The translations under genes were made by a program, and so were the position numbers. 64,000 nucleotides of DNA from Acinetobacter vivianii (GTDB taxonomy: Bacteria > Pseudomonadota > Gammaproteobacteria > Pseudomonadales > Moraxellaceae): NCBI RefSeq assembly GCF_014635885.1, contig NZ_BMDR01000011.1:31935-95934 (forward strand), in the 5' to 3' direction. Positions within the stretch are counted from its first letter, which is position 1; each line of letters opens with the position of its first letter. Below are positions 40,989 through 49,611 of this stretch, piece after piece. The notes beneath the pieces are model-generated. The model worked only from the letters and a program-made list of their open reading frames with translations. It was not told the DNA's origin and made no database searches.

Positions 40989-42257
40989 TTAGGTTGAGGC
41001 TTTTCTTTTCATTTGATCAAAGAAATCATCGTTAGTCTTGGTTTCTTTCATACGATCCAATAAGAATTCCATTGCCGCAAGCTCATCCATTGGATGAAGA
41101 AGCTTACGAAGAATCCAGACTTTACGTAGATTTTCTTCGCTCATGAGGCGTTCTTCGCGGCGAGTACCCGATTTCTTGATATTCATTGCCGGGAATACAC
41201 GTTTCTCAGCGATACGACGATCAAGAGTAATCTCTTGGTTACCTGTACCTTTGAATTCTTCGTAGATCACGTCATCCATCTTACTGCCTGTTTCAATCAA
41301 AGCAGTTGAGATAATGGTGAGTGAACCACCTTCTTCAATGTTACGTGCTGCACCGAAGAAACGTTTTGGACGTTCTAAAGCATGCGCATCCACACCACCT
41401 GTCAATACTTTACCTGATGAAGGAATAACAGTGTTGTAAGCACGCGCAAGACGGGTAATCGAATCCAGCAGAATCACAACATCTTTTTTGTGTTCAACAA
41501 GACGTTTGGCTTTTTCAATGACCATTTCAGCCACTTGAACATGGCGGGCAGGTGCTTCATCGAATGTTGATGCAACAACTTCACCACGAACAGTACGTTC
41601 CATCTCGGTTACTTCTTCTGGACGTTCGTCAATAAGAAGGACGATCAGGAACACTTCAGGGTTGTTGCGGACAATGGATTGCGCGATATTTTGCAATAAC
41701 ATTGTTTTACCCGCTTTCGGCGGTGCAACAATGATTGAACGTTGACCTTTACCAATCGGTGCAACAAGATCAACAACACGTGCTGTTAAATCTTCAGTTG
41801 TACCATTCCCGAGTTCCATAATCAGCTGTTCTGTCGGGAAGAGTGGAGTTAAGTTTTCAAATAAAATTTTATTACGTGAGTTTTCAGGGGTGTCGTAGTT
41901 AATTTGGTTAACTTTTAATAGGGCAAAATAACGCTCACCTTCTTTAGGTGGACGAATTGTACCTGTAATGGTGTCACCCGTACGTAAGTTAAAACGGCGA
42001 ATCTGTGATGGACTGACATAGATGTCATCTGGTCCAGCTAAATATGAACCAGCCGCAGAGCGTAGGAAGCCAAAACCATCAGAAAGAATTTCGAGAACAC
42101 CATCACCAAAGATTTCTTCGCCATTCATGGCATGGCGCTTTAAAATGGCAAAAATAATATCTTGTTTACGGTTACGTGCCATGCCTTCAAGGCCCATAAA
42201 CTCCGCAATTTTAATGAGTTCGCCAATGGGTTTTTTCTTGAGTTCAGTTAAGTTCAT
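40989..42257 (-). CDS. rho: Transcription termination factor Rho
   Basis: A hexameric RNA-dependent ATPase that ends transcription. Residues: N-terminal helical domain (1-45, MNLTELKKKPIGELIKIAEFMG), the CSD primary RNA-binding site (DGFGFLRSAAGSYLAGPDDIYVSPSQIRRF), Walker A in VAPPKAGKTMLLQNIA, the Q-loop/Walker B area (EVFLIVLLIDERPEEVTEM, DVVILLDSITRLARAYN) and the R-loop (GGVDAHALERPKRFFGAARN). At 422 residues there is no extra insertion. The order trxA-rho matches E. coli. A strong promoter lies at 42492-42520, leaving a ~230-base leader. Confidence 0.98.
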   Translation of the reverse strand: MNLTELKKKPIGELIKIAEFMGLEGMARNRKQDIIFAILKRHAMNGEEIFGDGVLEILSDGFGFLRSAAGSYLAGPDDIYVSPSQIRRFNLRTGDTITGTIRPPKEGERYFALLKVNQINYDTPENSRNKILFENLTPLFPTEQLIMELGNGTTEDLTARVVDLVAPIGKGQRSIIVAPPKAGKTMLLQNIAQSIVRNNPEVFLIVLLIDERPEEVTEMERTVRGEVVASTFDEAPARHVQVAEMVIEKAKRLVEHKKDVVILLDSITRLARAYNTVIPSSGKVLTGGVDAHALERPKRFFGAARNIEEGGSLTIISTALIETGSKMDDVIYEEFKGTGNQEITLDRRIAEKRVFPAMNIKKSGTRREERLMSEENLRKVWILRKLLHPMDELAAMEFLLDRMKETKTNDDFFDQMKRKAST

Positions 42258-42491
42258 AAGTGGTCAGACAGAATGGAATAAGTGGAGGACTACGTTAGGG
42301 AAAGAATAAAAATCGACCGCATACATACATGCTGATGTAATTGTATTTACACAACCACAATTCAGTAGTCTGGTTCATTGTTTCAGAGAGAAATGTGAAA
42401 ACAATTGTTTATTGCCGAGCGGCGATCTTATGTTTTGTGTCTTGTAAGAAGCGCAATGAAGTAGATTCCATTCAAAGCTTCTTGATCCAGA

Positions 42492-42520
42492 AATATAGAT
42501 GAAATCAGGGGATTTGTCAA
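42492..42520 (-). promoter_or_regulatory. Strong sigma70 promoter of rho
   Basis: Minus strand: consensus TTGACA (42520-42515), exactly 17 bases, then TATATT (42497-42492). Confidence 0.7.
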
Positions 42521-42527
42521 TTTTTAA

Positions 42528-42564
42528 CTAGAAATACACTATTCATTTAATAGCGTATTTCTAG
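42528..42564. repeat. Long inverted repeat between trxA and rho
   Basis: CTAGAAATAC pairs with GTATTTCTAG; inside it, CTATT pairs with AATAG across a single mismatch, with a five-base loop. Neither outgoing strand has a T run. It starts seven bases upstream of the rho -35 and 22 bases after the trxA stop, so it may end or protect trxA mRNA or act as an operator. Confidence 0.75.
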
Positions 42565-42586
42565 CACTGACAATTCAACAGTCGTA

Positions 42587-42913
42587 TTAGATGTTTTGGT
42601 CAATAAATGCTGCAAGTTTTGAACGTGGCGCTGCACCAACTTGTTGAGCAACAACTTCACCATCTTTAAACATCAATAATGCTGGAATATTACGGATGTT
42701 GTATTTCACAGCAGTGTCTTCGCATGAAGTAACGTCAACTTTAACGATTTTAACTTTACCTGCGTATTCGTTTGAAAGTTCTTCAAGTACAGGTGCAATT
42801 GCTTTACATGGTGCACACCAGCCAGCCCAGAAGTCAACAAGTACAGGCGTTTCAGCATCTAAAACATCTGCTTGGAAGTTTTCATCAGTTGTATTAACAA
42901 TAGTCGCAGACAT
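42587..42913 (-). CDS. trxA: Thioredoxin 1
   Basis: A 108-residue disulfide reductase with a full thioredoxin fold: TPVLVDFWAGWCAPCKAIAPVLEEL, VKVDVTSCEDTAVKYNIRNIPALLMFKDGE with the cis-Pro (IPA), and the end SKLAAFIDQNI. The active site is CAPC (Cys33/Cys36) instead of the usual CGPC; a change at this position can shift redox potential. Upstream of rho on the same strand, with its own promoter at 42968-42996 and a GGAG ribosome-binding site. Confidence 0.97.
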   Translation of the reverse strand: MSATIVNTTDENFQADVLDAETPVLVDFWAGWCAPCKAIAPVLEELSNEYAGKVKIVKVDVTSCEDTAVKYNIRNIPALLMFKDGEVVAQQVGAAPRSKLAAFIDQNI

Positions 42914-42967
42914 AAGGTTGCTCCAAATTTAAGAAATAAAGTGCGAATTAGTTCATCATCACGATGA

Positions 42968-42996
42968 ATATTACATTGCTACTTTACTCAATGTAA
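42968..42996 (-). promoter_or_regulatory. trxA promoter overlapped by a perfect inverted repeat
   Basis: Minus strand: TTACAT (42996-42991), 17 bases, TAATAT (42973-42968). The repeat TTACATTG-N10-CAATGTAA (42971-42996) spans from the -35 into the -10, as an operator would. Confidence 0.55.
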
Positions 42997-43186
42997 GGGT
43001 TTGTTCCGATTATTCAAGTTTGAAAATGAAAAGTCTAATGGATGCTCACGATGTTGATCATCGACTTCTACAATGATTTATGCATTAAAAGCAGAAATAG
43101 GTAACTTTTATTGATTAAAATGACTTTAAAATTGTAAGCATGTGAATTACTCTAATGCGTGAATTGAGCATGGGTTTATATGAATA

Positions 43187-44707
43187 ATGTCTGATTTTCT
43201 GATTGATGAAGAGTTACTTGCTGCGATTGATATGGGATCGAACAGTTTCCATCTTGCAATTGCACGTGTTGATCACGGTGAGGTTAAGAAAGTCGCTTCA
43301 ATGTCAGAAAAGGTACAGTTAGCAGCTGGGCTTGATGAAAATAAGAATTTAACAGAAGCAGCACAACAGCGTGGACTGGCATGTTTAGCCCGTTTTGTGG
43401 GACGTTTAAGTTCGGTACAACCGAATCGTTTAAGAATTGTGGCGACCAACGCATTAAGACAAGCGAAAAATGGTCACGAGTTTATTCAAAAAGCTGCGGA
43501 AATTTTACCAAAACCGATTGAAATTATTGCAGGTCGTGAAGAAGCACGCCTGATTTACTTGGGGGTTTCCCATACCATGGCCAATGGCGGTCGTCGTCTA
43601 GTCGTTGATATTGGTGGTGGATCAACAGAATTTATTATTGGTGAAGAGTTTGAGCCGCTGCATACCGAATCTTTACAGATGGGTTGTGTGGCTTATAGCA
43701 AAACTTTTTTTTCGGATGGCGAGATTACCAGCAAAGCATTTGATAAAGCTGTAGTAGCAGCCCGTAAAGAAATGTCAGGTATTGCCAATACCTATAAATC
43801 AGTGGGTTGGGATACCGTTGTCGGTTCAAGTGGAACCATCAAAGCCTGTCGTCAGATTGCGGTCAATCTTGGCTTAAGTGATGAACAGGAAAATCTGACC
43901 CGTGATGGCTTATATAAGTTAAAAGATCGTTTACTTAAATTTAAACATATCTCAGAAATTGATTTTGAAGGTCTACGTGAAGACCGTCGAGCAGTTTTGC
44001 CAGCTGGCGTTGCAATTTTATTTGCCATTTTTGAAGTTTTAGATATCGATAAATTGGCATATTCTGATGGTGCGTTACGTGAAGGCGTCATGTATGACCT
44101 GCTTGGACGTTTCAAGCATGAAGATATTCGTGACCGTAGTGTGCAAGCCTTAATGGGTCGCTACAATGCGGATCCGAAACAGGCAGAACGTGTGGTCAGC
44201 ACTGCTCAGCAATTGTTTGACGGAGTGGCTGAAAGTCTGAATTTAACCACTGAAGACAGTGACTTACTGCGTCGTGCAGCTTATTTACATGAAATTGGTC
44301 TGGCGATTAGTCATGCTGGTTATCATCGTCATGGCGCGTATTTATTGCAGCATTCGGATATTCCTGGTTTCTCACAAATTGATCAAAACCATTTGTCACA
44401 TCTGGTTTCACATCACCGTCGCAAGTTGCGTGCAGATGCAAAAAATGACGTTTTAAAGGTCGGTGGTAGCCATTTACTTTATCTTTGTTTATTGCTTCGT
44501 CTGGCTGTTTTGCTGAACCATAGTCGTAGTGATCAGATGCTTCCTGCCATTGAACTCAGTGTTGTAAATGATCAACAATGGCAACTAAGCGTATCTGGCG
44601 ATGCTAAACAATGGCCTTTATTAGTTGCTGACCTGCATGATGAACAATTGCAGTTTAAGCATTGGGACATTGAGTTAAATATTCAGTCAGACAAATTTGT
44701 TGATTAA
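43187..44707 (+). CDS. ppx: Exopolyphosphatase (Ppx/GppA family)
   Basis: A 506-residue enzyme that removes phosphate from the ends of polyphosphate; relatives also hydrolyse pppGpp. The actin-like core has LAAIDMGSNSFHLAIARV, the second phosphate loop VVDIGGGSTEFIIGEE, IVATNALRQAKNG and VGSSGTIKACRQIA. The C-terminal HD-like helical region has AAYLHEIGLAISHAGYHRHGAYLL. The length and C-terminal domain favour Ppx over GppA, though the two overlap in function. It is divergent from trxA. Confidence 0.92.
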   Translation: MSDFLIDEELLAAIDMGSNSFHLAIARVDHGEVKKVASMSEKVQLAAGLDENKNLTEAAQQRGLACLARFVGRLSSVQPNRLRIVATNALRQAKNGHEFIQKAAEILPKPIEIIAGREEARLIYLGVSHTMANGGRRLVVDIGGGSTEFIIGEEFEPLHTESLQMGCVAYSKTFFSDGEITSKAFDKAVVAARKEMSGIANTYKSVGWDTVVGSSGTIKACRQIAVNLGLSDEQENLTRDGLYKLKDRLLKFKHISEIDFEGLREDRRAVLPAGVAILFAIFEVLDIDKLAYSDGALREGVMYDLLGRFKHEDIRDRSVQALMGRYNADPKQAERVVSTAQQLFDGVAESLNLTTEDSDLLRRAAYLHEIGLAISHAGYHRHGAYLLQHSDIPGFSQIDQNHLSHLVSHHRRKLRADAKNDVLKVGGSHLLYLCLLLRLAVLLNHSRSDQMLPAIELSVVNDQQWQLSVSGDAKQWPLLVADLHDEQLQFKHWDIELNIQSDKFVD

Positions 44708-44735
44708 CCATATTATTATGGATCATTCTTGACTT

Positions 44736-45560
44736 ATGAAAAATAAAGCGACTCAGTCCAAGGCTTGGGCTACGGTTCAAATTGCACGACATCCTGAACG
44801 TCCGCAATTTCTAGATTATGTCAGTGAAATCTTTACTGAATTTGATGCACTTCATGGTGACCGTTTATTTGGTGATGACGGTGCCATGATTGGTGGTCTG
44901 GCACGTTTTGATGGGCAACCTGTGATGGTTGTCGGTCAGCACCGTGGCCGCAGTACCCGTGAAAAGTTACAGCATAACTTTGGAATGTGTAACCCGGAAG
45001 GTTACCGTAAATCACAGCGCTTACTTGATATGGCTGAGCGCTTCAATTTACCAGTATTTACGTTTGTTGATACCATGGGGGCTTACCCTGGTGTAGGTGC
45101 AGAAGAGCGTGGTCAGGCTGAAGCGATTGCAACCAGCTTGGCGCAACTTTCAAGTTTGAAGGTTCCAGTGATTGCGACTGTACTTGGCGAAGGTGGTTCT
45201 GGTGGTGCTTTAGGTATTGGTGTAGCAGATCGTGTGATTATGCTCTCGCATAGTATCTATTCAGTGATTTCACCTGAAGGCTGTGCTTCTATTTTATGGA
45301 AAACCGCAGAAAAAGCAGCACAAGCAAGTGAAGCGCTGGCATTAACTGCCGATAAACTCCAAGCTTTAGGCATCGTTGAATATGTCGTGGATGAAGGTGA
45401 AGGTGCACATTTGCAACCTGAAAAAGTCATGCATGATTTGAAAGATGTGTTAAAGCAAGCTTTAGATGAATTGCAACCGATGGATGCCCAAGAACGATGC
45501 GACGCACGTTATCAACGTTTAATGAAGTTTGGCAGCAGCAATTTAGGCATCGCGTCTTAG
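44736..45560 (+). CDS. accA: Acetyl-CoA carboxylase carboxyltransferase subunit alpha
   Basis: The alpha subunit of carboxyltransferase, the second half-reaction forming malonyl-CoA for fatty-acid synthesis. The family stretches are present: FTEFDALHGDRLFGDDGAMIGGLARF, NFGMCNPEGYRKSQRLLDMAERFNLPVFTFVDTMGAYPGVGAEERGQ, TVLGEGGSGGALGIGVADRV and SVISPEGCASILWK. At 274 residues it is shorter than E. coli AccA (319), because the N-terminal helical extension is reduced. Its last 64 bases overlap the start of tilS. Confidence 0.96.
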   Translation: MKNKATQSKAWATVQIARHPERPQFLDYVSEIFTEFDALHGDRLFGDDGAMIGGLARFDGQPVMVVGQHRGRSTREKLQHNFGMCNPEGYRKSQRLLDMAERFNLPVFTFVDTMGAYPGVGAEERGQAEAIATSLAQLSSLKVPVIATVLGEGGSGGALGIGVADRVIMLSHSIYSVISPEGCASILWKTAEKAAQASEALALTADKLQALGIVEYVVDEGEGAHLQPEKVMHDLKDVLKQALDELQPMDAQERCDARYQRLMKFGSSNLGIAS

Positions 45561-46870
45561 GACAAACACAGCATTTTTCTGAACAAACTCAATTCTTGAT
45601 TGGGTGTAGCGGCGGCATGGATTCCATGCTGTTGCTGTATCTGATGTCTGAACTTTTCCCAAATCGAATTCGTGCCATTTATGTCGATCACCAGCTGCAA
45701 ACGCTGAGTGCTGGCTGGGGATTGTTCGTCCAACAGCAAGCTGAAGCACTCAATATTCCTGTTATTCTGCAAAAAGTCACTGTTGAAACTGGTAATCTGG
45801 AGCAGCAAGCGCGACAAGCCCGTTACCAAGCTTATCAGCAACAATTACAATCCAATGAAATTCTTGTCTTAGCACATCATCAGCAAGATCAGGCTGAAAC
45901 GTTCTTATTACGTCTATTTTCTGGGGCGGGAGTCAATGGACTCGCTGCCATGCAACAGCTTGATATCCGTGAGGATATGACCATCTGGCGACCATTTTTA
46001 GATTTGAGTCGGGAACAGATTGAACAGTGGTCACAACAACTGGCTTTGAACTATGTCACCGATCCGACCAATCACGATACACATTATGATCGGGCATGGT
46101 GCCGAGAACAATTATGGCCGCTGCTAGAAAACCGTTTCCCTAAAATGCAGTCGGCTGTGGCACGAAGCAGTTATCTGATGCAAGATGCAGCGGAAATCTT
46201 AAATGATGTGTTGAAACAGGACTGGCAGCATTGTGCAACGGATCGTGAGCTGGATTTAACAAAATTAGCTGAGCTTTCAACAGCGCGGCAACGACAACTG
46301 TTATCCGTCTGGATTAAAGGTAAAGATCAATATCGGCCAAGTTACGATATGGTGCAGCGCCTACAGAATGAAGTCATTTGGGCGAAACCTGATGCGCAGG
46401 CAAGTTTGCATATTCATCAGTATTACTATGCGCGTTATCAGAAAAAATTATACCGTTTAAGCCATGATGAATTGTATGCGGAACAGCAAACAAGCTTTCC
46501 AAATATTATTTCTCAACAGTATGAAATGGGACAAGTGATTCAGGTTGCTGCTGGACAATTTAAGATTGAATCGCAAGCCATGGGCCTTTCTGCACAACTG
46601 TTAGGGCGTGAGTTGACATTAATCAAACGTCAGGGCGGAGAAAAAATTCATCTTTATGGTCGTGTTGGACATTGGCCTCTCAAAAAAGCCATTCAAGAAG
46701 CACAGATTTTGCCTTGGTTACGTCATACAATTCAAATATTAGTCGTGGATAATGTTATGCTTGGGGTTTTTAGCCCAAAAGGTTTTTGGTTGGCGCAATC
46801 TGAGTATTTAGAGCAGGGTGGTTGGCAACCAAGTTTAATTTCTGACTGTACTTTTCAGCAGTCTTTTTGA
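45497..46870 (+). CDS. tilS: tRNA(Ile)-lysidine synthase
   Basis: An ATP-dependent enzyme that puts lysidine at C34 of tRNA-Ile(CAU), switching its decoding to AUA. It has the PP-loop CSGGMDSMLLLYLMSE (38-43 core SGGMDS), VDHQLQ, LAHHQQDQAETFLLRLFSGAGVNGLAAM, the TilS central domain and a C-terminal domain (REKI-like: LIKRQGGEKIHLYGRVGHWPLKKAIQEAQILPW). The ATG at 45497 lies inside accA; no later good start leaves room before the PP-loop, so a 64-bp overlap is real unless TTG is used. proC follows 15 bp later. Confidence 0.94.
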   Translation: MRRTLSTFNEVWQQQFRHRVLGQTQHFSEQTQFLIGCSGGMDSMLLLYLMSELFPNRIRAIYVDHQLQTLSAGWGLFVQQQAEALNIPVILQKVTVETGNLEQQARQARYQAYQQQLQSNEILVLAHHQQDQAETFLLRLFSGAGVNGLAAMQQLDIREDMTIWRPFLDLSREQIEQWSQQLALNYVTDPTNHDTHYDRAWCREQLWPLLENRFPKMQSAVARSSYLMQDAAEILNDVLKQDWQHCATDRELDLTKLAELSTARQRQLLSVWIKGKDQYRPSYDMVQRLQNEVIWAKPDAQASLHIHQYYYARYQKKLYRLSHDELYAEQQTSFPNIISQQYEMGQVIQVAAGQFKIESQAMGLSAQLLGRELTLIKRQGGEKIHLYGRVGHWPLKKAIQEAQILPWLRHTIQILVVDNVMLGVFSPKGFWLAQSEYLEQGGWQPSLISDCTFQQSF

Positions 46871-46885
46871 TATGACGAGTAGGAC

Positions 46886-47725
46886 ATGGCGACAGCATTG
46901 AATAAAAATATTTGTTTTATTGGCGGCGGTAATATGGCGCAAGCCTTGATTGGCGGCTTACTTTCTCGTGGTTTACCGACGACACGTATTACCGTTTCTG
47001 ACCCAGTAGAGCAAATTCGTCACGTATTAGAAGAAAAAGGGATTCAGACCACCACAGATAATGTGGAAGCAATCAAAAATACAGATGTCGTCGTATTGGC
47101 AGTAAAACCACAAGTGTTGGCAACGGTATTACAACCATTAAATGGTTTGTTGTCAGATAAACTTTTGATCTCGATTATTGCGGGTGCTGAGATTCAGACC
47201 ATTTCAGATTTGATTGGTGGCAGTCAGCGTATTGTCCGTGTTATGCCAAATACGCCAGCCTTGGTTCAAACAGGTGCGCATGGTATTTATGCCTCTGAAG
47301 CTGTTGATGCACAAGACCGTGAATTAACCAGTCAGATTCTTGCAGCGACAGGTTTAACCATCTGGGTAGAAAATGAAGCACAAATTGATGCAGTAACTGC
47401 AGTATCGGGTTCTGGTCCTGCATATTTCTTCTATTTGATGGAAAGTATGATTCGTGCAGGTAAAAACTTGGGGTTGGATGAAAAAGTTGCAACTGCATTG
47501 ACCTTGCAAACTGCATTAGGTGCGGCGCAAATGGCAATTACCAGCTCAAATTCTCCAGCAGAATTACGTAAGAATGTGACCTCTCCAAATGGCACTACGC
47601 AAGCAGCTTTAGAGGTGTTTGATCGTGCGCAGATTTCACAAAATATTCAAGCAGCGCTTGCAGCAGCTCAGAAGCGTAGCCAAGAGCTTGCGCAAGAGCT
47701 GAGTGACAAGACTAAATCGGTTTAA
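46886..47725 (+). CDS. proC: Pyrroline-5-carboxylate reductase
   Basis: The last step of proline synthesis, reducing P5C with NAD(P)H. It has the N-terminal Rossmann motif CFIGGGNMAQALIGGLL, VVVLAVKPQVLATVL, RVMPNTPALVQTGAHGIY, and the C-terminal dimer/substrate domain with AVSGSGPAYFFYLMESMIRAG and RKNVTSPNGTTQAALEVF. Length is normal at 279 residues. It is followed 16 bp later by yggT, a very common proC-yggT neighbourhood. Confidence 0.97.
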   Translation: MATALNKNICFIGGGNMAQALIGGLLSRGLPTTRITVSDPVEQIRHVLEEKGIQTTTDNVEAIKNTDVVVLAVKPQVLATVLQPLNGLLSDKLLISIIAGAEIQTISDLIGGSQRIVRVMPNTPALVQTGAHGIYASEAVDAQDRELTSQILAATGLTIWVENEAQIDAVTAVSGSGPAYFFYLMESMIRAGKNLGLDEKVATALTLQTALGAAQMAITSSNSPAELRKNVTSPNGTTQAALEVFDRAQISQNIQAALAAAQKRSQELAQELSDKTKSV

Positions 47726-47741
47726 GTAGGATAAGACAATT

Positions 47742-48311
47742 ATGGGTGCAAGTTCTGCGCTAATTTTTGGTGTTTTGATCAATGTTGCAATTTTATTGGT
47801 CTTTTTCCGTTTTTTAATGCAATTGGCGGCAGTGAGTCCATACAATCCAGTGGTACTTTCGACAGTGAAAGCAACCAAGATTGTAGATATTTTTAGTCGT
47901 ATTTTCCCAACAGTCGGCAAGGGGCGTGTCAATTTAGCGGCAGTGGCTTTGTTGGTGGTGCTTTATTTACTGAAAATGTTCGGTTTGATGTATTTATCTG
48001 GACAGATGCCGCACAGCGCTGTGTATCTGGTGATCACAACATTTGTGACCATGATTCAGGACTTGATCCGTTTCTGTCGTTATTTGATTTTTGCGACCAT
48101 CATTTTAAGTTGGGTGGTGATGTTTACACAGACACGTTCACCGTATATTGAAGTGATTCAGGAGCTGGCTGAACCATTGCTTGCACCTTTCCGTCGTATC
48201 ATGCCGAATATGGGAATGATTGATCTTTCTCCAATTTTGGCGTTCTTGGCATTATATGTTGCTGAGATCTTGATGAATGAAGCAGCTAAAGTACTGTTAA
48301 CAGGTCTTTAA
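47742..48311 (+). CDS. yggT: YggT family membrane protein
   Basis: A 189-residue inner-membrane protein with two YggT repeats, each holding a hydrophobic pair: LIFGVLINVAILLVFFRFLMQLAAVSPYNPVV in the first, and IRFCRYLIFATIILSWVVMFTQTRSPYIEVIQELAEPLLAPFRRIMPNMGMIDLSPILAFLALYVAEIL in the second. Osmotic-stress protection has been proposed for homologues; the molecular role is unknown. It is in an operon with proC and ends at a terminator. Confidence 0.93.
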   Translation: MGASSALIFGVLINVAILLVFFRFLMQLAAVSPYNPVVLSTVKATKIVDIFSRIFPTVGKGRVNLAAVALLVVLYLLKMFGLMYLSGQMPHSAVYLVITTFVTMIQDLIRFCRYLIFATIILSWVVMFTQTRSPYIEVIQELAEPLLAPFRRIMPNMGMIDLSPILAFLALYVAEILMNEAAKVLLTGL

Positions 48312-48327
48312 GCAAGTTTGATTCAAT

Positions 48328-48354
48328 AAAAAATGGGCGTAATGCCCATTTTTT
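48328..48354. terminator. Bidirectional terminator yggT / acyltransferase
   Basis: An ATGGGC/GCCCAT stem with a five-base loop, flanked by A6 and T6, between convergent genes. Confidence 0.85.
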
Positions 48355-49483
48355 ATTTCTTGATCATGCGTTGTCTTATGCTTTGGTTGAGTGGATTAGA
48401 AAAGTAGCGTGCAATCCACCCCCCTAGGACAATTGCCAGAATAAAGTAAATCAACAATAACAAGAGCTTAATATTACCTTCAGTCAAGGCTGGTGTATAA
48501 AACAATTTAAAGAAACCCAGAATGATGAGATGAAATAGATAAATCTCATAACTATTCTTACCGATATTTCTAACCCAATCAAAATGTGAAGATGTTGAAT
48601 TTTCTCGTTCATTGGCGACATTTGCCAGAATCACGATCACGGTAGAAAATGCAAATAAGCTGATTCCCCAGATGCAATTTTCTTTAATCGATCCTGAAAA
48701 GTAGATGAACAGCATAACTGCAATTGCAATCATTTTCAGTGCCGACCAGACTTTAGGCTGAATGATCAGCTTCGGGGCAAGCAGAGCAGCCAGACAGCCA
48801 AAAGCAATGCCATCAAAGCTGGAAAAGTAATGGTATAAATAAGCCCCACTTTCTTCACCGTAATGTAAGAATCTAAAATATGGCGCGAATAGAATCAGAC
48901 CGATACAGACTAAGACAAATAAACTTTGTTTTCTGAAGAACAATGCAGCTAGTGGGAAGCTTAAATAAAAGACTTCTTCAACCGATAACGACCATAAGAC
49001 ACCCAAGACATAGTTGACCCAGCCATTTTCAATAATCAGGATATTCATCCAAAAGGTGAGGGCCGCCAGATTGACAGTGGATTGCGCAACGACAATCTCA
49101 TTAGGCGCTTGGGTCATAAAGGGTTTTAGCTCAAACGCACCGAGAAGATTCACCAGACAGATGAGTAAAATCATGGTGGGCATAATGCGAGAGAATCTTG
49201 AAATATAGAAATCCCGAATATTGATCTGGGCTAGAGATCCCCAACGTTTAAGGCTATGTGAGGTGATCAGGTAGCCTGAGATGACAAAGAACATGGTGAC
49301 ACCATAATTTCCATTCCGGGCCAAAAGCGTGGTGATATTCTCTCCAAAAATTTGAAAATTGATGGAAGTATCAAACAATTTATAAGGAATATTAAAGTGA
49401 TGGAGTAATACCAGAAAGATGGAAATAAAGCGTAATGAATCAATGGAATGGTAACGGTTAAATTGAACTTGATTAAAGGACAT
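48353..49483 (-). CDS. Acyltransferase 3 family membrane protein
   Basis: A multi-pass membrane acyltransferase (OafA/NodX type), 376 residues from ATG 49483. Signature segments: YHSIDSLRFISIFLVLLHHF with the catalytic His, GVTMFFVISGYLITSHSLKRW, RFSRIMPTMILL, VLGVLWSLSVEEVFYLSFPLAALF. Roughly ten hydrophobic helices follow. Such enzymes O-acetylate sugars in LPS/LOS, capsule or peptidoglycan; the target here is unknown. A longer frame to 49585 would cover the inverted repeat at 49542-49581 and is unlikely, since AAGGA precedes the ATG at 49483. The gene sits alone between yggT and polA. Confidence 0.86.
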   Translation of the reverse strand: MSFNQVQFNRYHSIDSLRFISIFLVLLHHFNIPYKLFDTSINFQIFGENITTLLARNGNYGVTMFFVISGYLITSHSLKRWGSLAQINIRDFYISRFSRIMPTMILLICLVNLLGAFELKPFMTQAPNEIVVAQSTVNLAALTFWMNILIIENGWVNYVLGVLWSLSVEEVFYLSFPLAALFFRKQSLFVLVCIGLILFAPYFRFLHYGEESGAYLYHYFSSFDGIAFGCLAALLAPKLIIQPKVWSALKMIAIAVMLFIYFSGSIKENCIWGISLFAFSTVIVILANVANERENSTSSHFDWVRNIGKNSYEIYLFHLIILGFFKLFYTPALTEGNIKLLLLLIYFILAIVLGGWIARYFSNPLNQSIRQRMIKK

Positions 49484-49541
49484 ATTGCATTCCTTTCTCC
49501 TATGCGGATTAATTTTTATCGGGTATTCTTTATTATTCGTG

Positions 49542-49581
49542 TTCTTGTAGCGCAGGGGAGTTGATCCCCTGTCTGCAAGAA
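49542..49581. repeat. Long imperfect inverted repeat upstream of the acyltransferase gene
   Basis: TTCTTGTAG pairs with CTGCAAGAA (one G-T), then CAGGGGA pairs with TCCCCTG around a GTTGA loop: a 16-bp two-part stem in 40 bases. It lacks a T run on either strand. It lies between the polA stop and the acyltransferase start. Confidence 0.75.
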
Positions 49582-49611
49582 ACATTATGTTTTTATGAGC
49601 TGGGGGCTGGC

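Larger units (their letters stand above)
42258..42586 (-). other. rho leader and trxA-rho intergenic region
   Basis: No gene seen. It holds the rho promoter (42492-42520), the long inverted repeat at 42528-42564, and a ~230-base untranslated leader before the rho ATG, which fits the autoregulated leaders known for rho. Confidence 0.6.

Noticed and set aside
49541..49583. Possible tRNA 3' end or tmRNA remnant
   Set aside because: Only the T-arm-like stem is seen; no acceptor stem, anticodon arm or CCA could be placed, so it is kept only as an inverted repeat.
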